Below are positions 58,298-64,000 of a DNA stretch of 64,000 nucleotides, piece by piece. The stretch's first letter is position 1. Every line of letters begins with the position of its first letter. Position numbers and translations under genes: made by a program. The notes beneath the pieces are model-generated. The model was not told the origin of the DNA, made no database searches, and saw only the letters and a list, made by a program, of their open reading frames with translations. The stretch is from Roseiarcus fermentans (GTDB taxonomy: Bacteria > Pseudomonadota > Alphaproteobacteria > Rhizobiales > Beijerinckiaceae), in NCBI RefSeq assembly GCF_003315135.1, contig NZ_QNRK01000011.1:1-64000 (forward strand), in the 5' to 3' direction.

Positions 58298-60306
58298 GGC
58301 CATGTCGCGAGCACGACCAGAAGGGCGACCAGCGCGCCGAACACGACGCCGAGGTACTGCCGGATGGTGAGGAACTGCAGGCGGTTGAGCTGCACCGCGG
58401 CGCGCTCGACGGCGACGATCAGCGGCCGGTAGAGCGTGTTCCAGATCCGGTCGCCGAGCCTGAGTTCGAGACGCGCCGGGCGCGTCTCGCCCGGACGCGG
58501 CATGTCGATCCGCTCTTCGACGACGAAGGCGATCCGGCCGAACACCCGACGGATCGGCTGGCTGAAGCTTTCCCCGCTGTATTGCGTCGAGGGCGAGGAA
58601 TCGGGAAAGCCGCAGTCCCACGCCGGCGCGCGCCGCACCGCGCCGGAGGCGAAACGGTGGATGATCGTCGACGCCGTGGTCGCCGACATCAGGATGAAGA
58701 CGCCGACGAGCAGGCCGTTGTAGGAGCTGCGGCTCGCCGCCACCGGCGCGATCGACAGCCAGGGCATCGAGGACTGGCTGGGCATGTGCGCGCCGACCGC
58801 GAGATCGGTCGCGGCGGCGAGCGCGTCGATCGCCTGGCCGGGAAAGAGGCCGGCGACGAGGCAGAGCGCGGCGAGGACGGCCATCGCCGCGAGCGAGAAC
58901 CGGTCGACCTCCCCCGCCCGCTCGGCGGCCTCGCTGCGCGGACGGCCGAGGAACGGGATGCCGAAGGCGCGCACGAAGCAGGCGGCGGCCAGCGCCGCGG
59001 TCAGCGCGACCCCGGCGCCGACCGCAGGCGCGAGAATCTTCAGCGTCCATTGCGGAAAGCTCGGGCTCAGCAGCACCGACTGCAGGATCATCCACTCGGA
59101 AACGAAGCCGTTGAGCGGCGGCAGGGCCGAGATCGCCGCCGCGCCGACCAGCATGAAGAGCCCGGTCGCCGGCATGCGGTTGAGGAGTCCGCCGAGCTTG
59201 TCGAGCCTGCGCTCGCCGGTCGCCGACAGCACCGCGCCCGCGCCGAAAAACAGCAGGCTCTTGAACACGGCATGGTTGAAGGCGTGCAACAGCGCCGCGG
59301 TCATCGCCAGCGCCGCCGCCGCCGGAAAGCCGGCGGCGCGGAAGGCGTAAGCGAAGCCGAGGCCGACGAACACGAGGCCGATGTTCTCGATCGTGGAATA
59401 GGCGAGCACCCGCTTGAGGTCGTTGTCCATCAGCGCCTGCAGGACGCCGATGATGCCGCTCGCCGCGCCGACGATCAGCAGGGGAATGGCGAGGCGCCAG
59501 TCGGGGCTGCCGGCGAGGTCGAAGGCGATGCGAATGAAGGCGTAGACGGCGACCTTGGTCATCGCCCCGCTCATCATCGCCGAGACGTGGCTGGGCGCGG
59601 CGGGATGGGCGAGCGGCAGCCAGACGTGCAGCGGCGCGAGGCCGGCCTTGGAGCCCGCGCCGACGAGCGCGGCGAGAAAGGCGAGCGTCGCCGCCCCGGC
59701 CGCCGGCGGCGCGGCGCGCATGGCGGCGAAGGCGTAGTGGCCGTCGGGGCCGGCGAGCAGCGCGAAGGCGACCAGCAGAGCCAGCGTGCCGAAGCTCGCC
59801 ATCACCAGATAGACGTAGGCGGCGCGCGCGTTCTGCTCCTCGCGGTGATGCGCCATCACCAGCGCCCAGGACGCCAGCGACATGAACTCCCACGACAGGA
59901 GGAACGTATAGGCGTCGGCGGCGACGAGAACGAGGATCATGCCGGCGAGGAAGGCGGGGAAGAACGGCAGCACCCGCCCCGGATCACGCTCGTGACGGCC
60001 GTAGCCGAGGGCGTAGAGACTGGCCGCGGCGGCCGCGAGGCTGACGACGACGAGAAAGAACGCCGACAGCGGGTCGACGTGGAACCGCGCTCCGACCCAT
60101 GGCAGGCCGAGCGGCAGCATGAGCGTCTCGCCGGCCGCGCCGACCAGGAGCGCGTCGCCTGCGACCAGCAGCACGAGCAGCGACAGGGCCAACGTCCCGC
60201 CATAGACCAGCGCCCGGCCGAACGACGTCGCCGCGACGAACCCGCCCGCGAGCGCCAGCGCCAGCAACGTCGCCACGGCCGCGAGGCAGAGCGCGACGGC
60301 GGTCAT
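58294..60306 (-). CDS. hyfB: HyfB-like antiporter-type membrane subunit
   Basis: A 670-residue first gene of the operon, with about 16 membrane helices of the NuoL/M-like family. SWEFMSLASWALV (Glu), GAGSKAGLAPLHVWLPLAHPAAPSHVSAMMSG (Lys) and AYSTIENIGLVF are seen. The C-terminal ~100 residues (GDRIWNTLYRPL) match the extra HyfB tail. The order hyfB-C-E-F-G-I is that of hydrogenase-4 without the ferredoxin subunits HyfA and HyfH and without HyfD. No formate dehydrogenase or nickel maturation gene is present. Confidence 0.93.
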   Translation of the reverse strand: MTAVALCLAAVATLLALALAGGFVAATSFGRALVYGGTLALSLLVLLVAGDALLVGAAGETLMLPLGLPWVGARFHVDPLSAFFLVVVSLAAAAASLYALGYGRHERDPGRVLPFFPAFLAGMILVLVAADAYTFLLSWEFMSLASWALVMAHHREEQNARAAYVYLVMASFGTLALLVAFALLAGPDGHYAFAAMRAAPPAAGAATLAFLAALVGAGSKAGLAPLHVWLPLAHPAAPSHVSAMMSGAMTKVAVYAFIRIAFDLAGSPDWRLAIPLLIVGAASGIIGVLQALMDNDLKRVLAYSTIENIGLVFVGLGFAYAFRAAGFPAAAALAMTAALLHAFNHAVFKSLLFFGAGAVLSATGERRLDKLGGLLNRMPATGLFMLVGAAAISALPPLNGFVSEWMILQSVLLSPSFPQWTLKILAPAVGAGVALTAALAAACFVRAFGIPFLGRPRSEAAERAGEVDRFSLAAMAVLAALCLVAGLFPGQAIDALAAATDLAVGAHMPSQSSMPWLSIAPVAASRSSYNGLLVGVFILMSATTASTIIHRFASGAVRRAPAWDCGFPDSSPSTQYSGESFSQPIRRVFGRIAFVVEERIDMPRPGETRPARLELRLGDRIWNTLYRPLIVAVERAAVQLNRLQFLTIRQYLGVVFGALVALLVVLATWP

Positions 60307-60413
60307 TGCGCCGCGCCGTCAGGCCATGAGTCCGCTTCCCTGTTCACCGGCGCAAAAACCTACATGATTCGTTCGATATTTTCCGCGCCAGCGTAGCAGA
60401 AATTTGCCGCCAG

Positions 60414-61208
60414 TTAAGCCGCGCTCTTCAACAGCGCCAGAATTTCGCGGTGCATGATCTCGTTGCCGCCGCAGATCGAGCCGGTCTTCAGGTAGTCGGG
60501 ATCGCCGTCGGCGTCGGTGACGAAGCCGCCGGCTTCACGGATCAAGAGCGCGCCCGCCGCGATGTCCCAGGAATTGAGGCCGCGCTCCCAAAAGGCGTCG
60601 AACCGGCCGGCGGCGACATAGGCGAGATCGAGCGAAGCGCAGCCGAGGCGGCGCACGTTGACCACGCGCGCCATCACCGCGGCGAGCTCGGCCTTGAACA
60701 GCGGATGCTCGCGCGCCTTGCCGAGATGCGGCACGCCGCAGCCGATCAGCGCCTGCGACAGTTCGGTGCGCCCTGCCACGCGCAGGCGGCGGTTGCCGCC
60801 CCAGGCGCCCTGCCCCTTCTCGGTCACGTACATGTCGTCGTCGGCCGGGTTGTAGATGACGCCGGCGACGATCTGGCCCTCGCGCTCGAGCGCGATCGAG
60901 ATGGCGAAGATCGGGATCGCGTGCAGGAAGTTGGTGGTCGCGTCGAGCGGGTCGATGTGCCAGGTGTGGCTCTGGTCGGTTCCCTCGACCTGGCCGCTCT
61001 CCTCCATAACGAAGCCGTAGCCGGGGCGCGCCTTGGCGAGCTCCTCGTACAGCGTCTTTTCCGCCTTCTTGTCGGCGAGGCTGACGAAGTCGCCGGGCCC
61101 CTTCATCGACACCTGCAGATTGCCGATCTCGCCGAAATCCCGCTTGAGGCCCCGCCCGGCCTTGATCGCGGCGTTGGTCATGACGGTCATGAGCGCGGAA
61201 CGGATCAT
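60414..61208 (-). CDS. suhB: inositol monophosphatase family protein
   Basis: A 264-residue IMPase/SuhB-type lithium-sensitive phosphatase that removes phosphate from inositol-1-phosphate or related sugars. Metal sites are seen in GFVMEESG, in HIDPLDATTNFLH (the usual Gly after Asp is Ala here) and in NSWDIAAGALLIREAGG. The ATG at 61208 gives the MIRSALMTVMTNAAIKAGR start common in alphaproteobacteria. It lies 107 bp upstream of hyfB but is not coupled to it. Confidence 0.92.
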   Translation of the reverse strand: MIRSALMTVMTNAAIKAGRGLKRDFGEIGNLQVSMKGPGDFVSLADKKAEKTLYEELAKARPGYGFVMEESGQVEGTDQSHTWHIDPLDATTNFLHAIPIFAISIALEREGQIVAGVIYNPADDDMYVTEKGQGAWGGNRRLRVAGRTELSQALIGCGVPHLGKAREHPLFKAELAAVMARVVNVRRLGCASLDLAYVAAGRFDAFWERGLNSWDIAAGALLIREAGGFVTDADGDPDYLKTGSICGGNEIMHREILALLKSAA

Positions 61209-61554
61209 GGCGGGGGCCCCTGTTTTGAGAGAGGCGCTGCTTTAGGGGATGCGCCGGGGCGACGCAAATCGAGGGTTTCCGCCGATGGCGACGGAGGCTT
61301 GGGAGGCCGGGTTTCAGACCCTTGCGGGGATTGGCGGGTGAGCCTGGAACGGGCGTCTTGCTGAGGGGACCGCACGTTGGCCGAAGGAGAGACCGGCGGC
61401 ATGATGGGAAATTCCGGAAGCGCGCTCCGAATGAATCCGTTCGTACAAACCGTGGGCGAGGCCCATTTAGCACCGCGAAGCCCCACAGTGCTGCCTTTCA
61501 ATTTCCATTTCGGCAACATACAATTACGGCGGGTTGAAGGTTGGAAAAGCTGAG
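61209..61554. other. intergenic region, no gene seen
   Basis: This 346-bp stretch lies between divergent genes. Its open frames are shadows without family features. GC content falls towards the right, leading into the A/T-richer TrlF-like remnant. Confidence 0.5.
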
Positions 61555-62195
61555 ATGATCGTAGTTTCGCGCGGATCGGGATGGAACCGATGGGAGCCGC
61601 ACATCCACGCTCCGGGCACAGTTCTTGAGGACCATTATCCAGCATCCGGCATGGAAAACTACATTTCGGCCTTAGAGGCGGCGGTTCCGCCCCTGCGGGC
61701 GATCGGGGTGACGGACTATTGCATCACGCGGTCCTATGAGCGCGTGAAGGCGTTTAAAGAGTCCGGCCGCCTTAAGGCCTGCGATCTACTCTTTCCAAAC
61801 ATCGAGCTTCGTCTCGACACAGGCACCGTGAAAGGCAGCTTTGTCAACATCCACTTGTTAGTATGTCCAGACGACCCCAATCACGTCGTGGAACTAAATA
61901 GGTTTCTGGGCCAACTCCGCTTCACCAACAATTCGTTGAAATTCTGTGCTCGATCGAGGGCGTACCGCGCCTCATAGCGGAAATTGAGCGAGTTATTTTC
62001 GAAGCCCATTCATCACTTGACCGCGATGGAGCGATTGATTTTCAGGAACTGCTCGATCTTCGGGCGCACGAGTATCGCGACGCAAGGCGCATCGAAGAGG
62101 CACACGTGCGGCAGATGGCCTGCGACATTTTGGAAGGCGGCGAACTCGCATTTCGGGATCGAGCCCAACGCCTACGCATCGCGCTCGCCCGCTAA
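61555..62195 (+). pseudogene. remnant of a TrlF-like PHP-domain/ATPase gene
   Basis: The first frame (61555-61977) reads MIVVSRGSGWNRWEPHIHAPGT, then IGVTDYCITRSYERVKAFKESGRL and NIELRLDT. This is the N-terminal PHP-type metal-hydrolase part of large TrlF-family proteins, which continue into an SMC-like ATPase. It stops soon after LNRFLGQLRF. A second frame, open from 61902 to a TAA at 62195, has coding character (LIAEIERVIFEAHSSLD, IDFQELLDLRAHEYRDARRIEEAH) but no start. It probably derives from the middle of the same protein, joined by a deletion or frameshift near 61910-61940. The block is less G/C-rich than its surroundings, so it was likely acquired and then lost function. Confidence 0.7.
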
Positions 62196-62359
62196 TGGGT
62201 CGCGACATAAGCTGCTTCGACACCCGGGAGCGACGAAACGACAGCGAGGCCGCCCTTGTCCGATCCCCTCCGTCCGCCGTCGAGCCCCGTCCGCACGCCC
62301 CAGACGGCAGGGCCGGCTGGGCGGCGCGGGGAACGGCGGGAAGCCAAATTTGTTCGCCC

Positions 62360-62563
62360 GTAACTCCCAAGCCGGCAGCGAATAGCGCCGTCATCGCGAG
62401 CGAAGCGAAGCGATCTAGGGCCGCTGGGCCGCTGTCGCGCCCTCTGGTCGTCCCGCCGCCCTTCCTTGCGAGCAAAGACGGAGCGATTTTTTCCGCAGGA
62501 AGCAAGCGGCGGCATGGATTGCTTCGTCGCTTTGCTCCTCGCAATGACGGGGTTGGGAGTTAC
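62360..62563. mobile_element. MITE copy 5, 204 bp, with exact 8-bp target duplication
   Basis: The ends are GTAACTCCCAAGCCGG and GGGGTTGGGAGTTAC, flanked by GTTCGCCC at 62352-62359 and again at 62564-62571. It is nearly identical to copy 1 and has no internal gene. The surrounding 62196-62778 holds no gene. Confidence 0.92.
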
Positions 62564-62778
62564 GTTCGCCCCGCGGCGCCGCCGCAAACCTTTGAAAAGG
62601 CCCGCTTCGCGCGAGGGAATCCAAGAGAGACCAAATGTCCCGAAACCCCGTCTCCGCCGCCCGGCGCGGACGCCCGCGGCGCCGTTGCGGAAGGCGGCGG
62701 CGAAGCCAACTCCGCGCTAAAACTAATAGTGATTGTTATATCTTGTCCGGGCCGGGCCCTGCATCGCGCCGCCGCCCC

Positions 62779-63435
62779 TCAGTAGACCCACGGCACCAGC
62801 CGCCACGTCCGGGCGCGCCAAGCCGCATACTCGGCGCCGAAGGTTTCGCCGAGCAGCCGCTCCTCGGCGTTCATGCGCGCGACCAGGACGAGGGCGATCG
62901 CGCCCGTGAGGGCGAGCCCGACGATCGAGCGGAAGACAAGACTCCAGCCGACGCAGGTGACGAGCAATCCGAGATAGGACGGGTGGCGGATCACGCCATA
63001 GAGCCCGTCGGTGACGAGAACGTGGTCCGGCTGGATCGCGACGAGGCCGCTGAACCGGCGCCCGAGGACGAACACCGGCGCGAGGCGCAGGACGCCGCCG
63101 GCCGCATAGAGGGCGACGCCGAGCCAGCGCACGGCCTGGCCGCCGAAGGTCAGCGTGTCGAAGCGATCGCACAGCGGCGGCAGGAAGGCGAGCGCGACGC
63201 CGAGGACCGTGACCGCCGCGAGAACCCAGCGGTTGGAGCGGTCCTCGCGGACGCCCGGTCCGACATGGCCTCGGGTGAACAGGGCCGCGATCCCGAGCGC
63301 GATCGTGGCGAGCGTCACGGCGACGAACGGCGGCGAGGCGAAGAAACGCGCCGCACCGCCCTCCCCGGCCGCCGCGAGGCCGAGGAAGATCGCGAGGCTG
63401 ATCGTGGTGAGGAGCGCGATGCGAAGCGACGTCAT
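62779..63435 (-). CDS. isoprenylcysteine carboxyl methyltransferase (ICMT)-like membrane protein
   Basis: A 218-residue protein with about five membrane helices. The ICMT/phospholipid methyltransferase signature is complete: GLYGVIRHPSYLG, then ARMNAEERLLGETFGAEYAAWRART near the C-terminus, which form the S-adenosylmethionine site. Bacterial members methylate small or lipid-linked substrates that are mostly unknown. The ATG at 63435 is chosen because the upstream extension is arginine-rich and lacks a ribosome-binding site. Confidence 0.87.
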   Translation of the reverse strand: MTSLRIALLTTISLAIFLGLAAAGEGGAARFFASPPFVAVTLATIALGIAALFTRGHVGPGVREDRSNRWVLAAVTVLGVALAFLPPLCDRFDTLTFGGQAVRWLGVALYAAGGVLRLAPVFVLGRRFSGLVAIQPDHVLVTDGLYGVIRHPSYLGLLVTCVGWSLVFRSIVGLALTGAIALVLVARMNAEERLLGETFGAEYAAWRARTWRLVPWVY

Positions 63436-63612
63436 GAGCGGATGGTAAGCCCGCGCGCCGTCCCGGGCCAAGCGCCGACGCGCGCAGTGTAACATCAATG
63501 TCATGCTCAAACGTTAGATCGGAAGAAATAAGCACCATCAACAAATGCAAGGAAGCCATAGCGCAACGGGGCTGAGAAAAGGACAACGTCGGCTGACTGT
63601 TGTGCAACTCGA

Positions 63613-64000
63613 TGACGTTCATTGTTGAAGAGGGGCCAGTGGGCGAGTACAACGATCTCTACAGGCGAGCGGTCTATTACGATATCGTGTTCCGCCGCGA
63701 CGTGGACGCAGAGGTCGAATTTCTCCGCGCGCTGTTCGAAGCCTACAACCGCCGCCCGCCGCGCACGCTGGTCGACCTGGCCTGCGGCCCCGGGTACCAC
63801 GCGCGCGCATTCGCCCGCGAGGTCGGCGTCCACGCCATCGGTCTGGACATCCGTCCCGAGATGGCGGCGTTCGCCGAGGCGGAAGCGGCGCAGGAGGCGT
63901 TGGCCGGCCGACTCGACTGGATGGTCGGGGACATCCGGGACTTCACCTTGCCGGAGGCGGCGGACATCGCGCTCACCTCCTACGACAGCCTCGACTGCCT
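63613..64000 (+). CDS. SAM-dependent methyltransferase, truncated by the window edge
   Basis: The first 129 residues of a class I methyltransferase. Motif I is LVDLACGPGYHARAFA, followed by GLDIRPEMAAFAEAE (acidic end of the second strand) and VGDIRDFTLP. The ATG at 63613 gives MTFIVEEGPVGEYNDLY; a GTG at 63640 with GAGGGGCC upstream is an equally good start. The 3' end is outside the window, so the substrate domain cannot be judged. Confidence 0.85.

Noticed and set aside
62635-63492. 285-codon plus-strand frame opposite the ICMT-like gene
   Set aside because: Low-complexity Arg/Glu/Asp translation; the opposite strand shows a complete ICMT signature.

Overview
The window is GC-rich chromosomal DNA of an alphaproteobacterium, most likely Hyphomicrobiales (Rhizobiales). 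Clues are the nusB-ribH pair, the yidD/NifU-like/folE/hisI neighbourhood, the Hsp20-DUF1150 pair, class I PHA synthase, a four-subunit sarcosine oxidase and FNR/FixK-type boxes. The order is inferred from gene content and arrangement, not from any database search. No rRNA, tRNA, CRISPR array or intact transposase was recognised.

Layout. 1-1.9 kb: a 53-residue protein with a PEP-CTERM-like tail, an exosortase and a coupled membrane-anchored protein. 1.9-7.8 kb (minus): transporter-fused hybrid histidine kinase, HepT/MntA toxin-antitoxin pair, leuD, SCO1-like copper protein. 8-12.2 kb (plus): FUSC membrane protein, a hypothetical, an FGGY sugar kinase. 12.3-17 kb: formate/nitrite channel coupled to a three-haem cytochrome c, a decayed second copy of the kinase 3' end, a LysR regulator and a GST. 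17.3-22.7 kb: acyl-CoA synthetase, DUF1003 protein, ilvE, an atypical CxxCH protein. 22.8-26.5 kb (minus): phaC, a small membrane protein and a zinc-ribbon/helicase fusion; phaC and the small protein each have an FNR/FixK-like box upstream. 26.6-30 kb (plus): hsp20-DUF1150, thyA-folA, cbbY-like phosphatase. 30.9-36 kb (minus): soxBDAG sarcosine oxidase. 36.3-43.2 kb (plus): glycosyltransferase, xylulokinase, rnr-DUF983-NUDIX. 43.2-45.6 kb (minus): nusB, ribH, yidD and a NifU-like scaffold. 45.7-47.8 kb (plus): folE-hisI-patatin. 47.9-49.2 kb (minus): CBS-domain protein behind a perfect FNR/FixK box, and a sugar-dehydrogenase-like SDR. 50.2-52.4 kb: divergent LysR / AhpD-like / GST. 52.9-60.3 kb (minus): hyfBCEFGI-like membrane complex whose large subunit has lost the nickel ligands. 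60.4-64 kb: inositol monophosphatase, a decayed TrlF-like PHP gene, an isoprenylcysteine methyltransferase-like protein and a truncated methyltransferase.

The strongest non-genic signal is a family of roughly 140-226 bp miniature transposable elements (MITEs). Their ends read GTAACTCCC...GGGAGTTAC or close variants. Copies at four loci are bracketed by 8-bp direct repeats, exact at three loci and 7 of 8 at the fourth. GTAA ends with 8-bp target duplications are the hallmark of IS66-family transposons, so these look like non-autonomous IS66-type MITEs. Two copies form a 234-bp tandem repeat, with a third, different element inserted behind them at the same 8-mer.

Functional themes: one-carbon/folate metabolism (soxBDAG, thyA, folA, folE), low-oxygen physiology (FNR-like boxes at phaC, the small membrane protein and the CBS gene; formate/nitrite channel; Hyf-like complex) and pentose/sugar handling (xylulokinase, FGGY kinase, XylB-like SDR, CbbY-like phosphatase).
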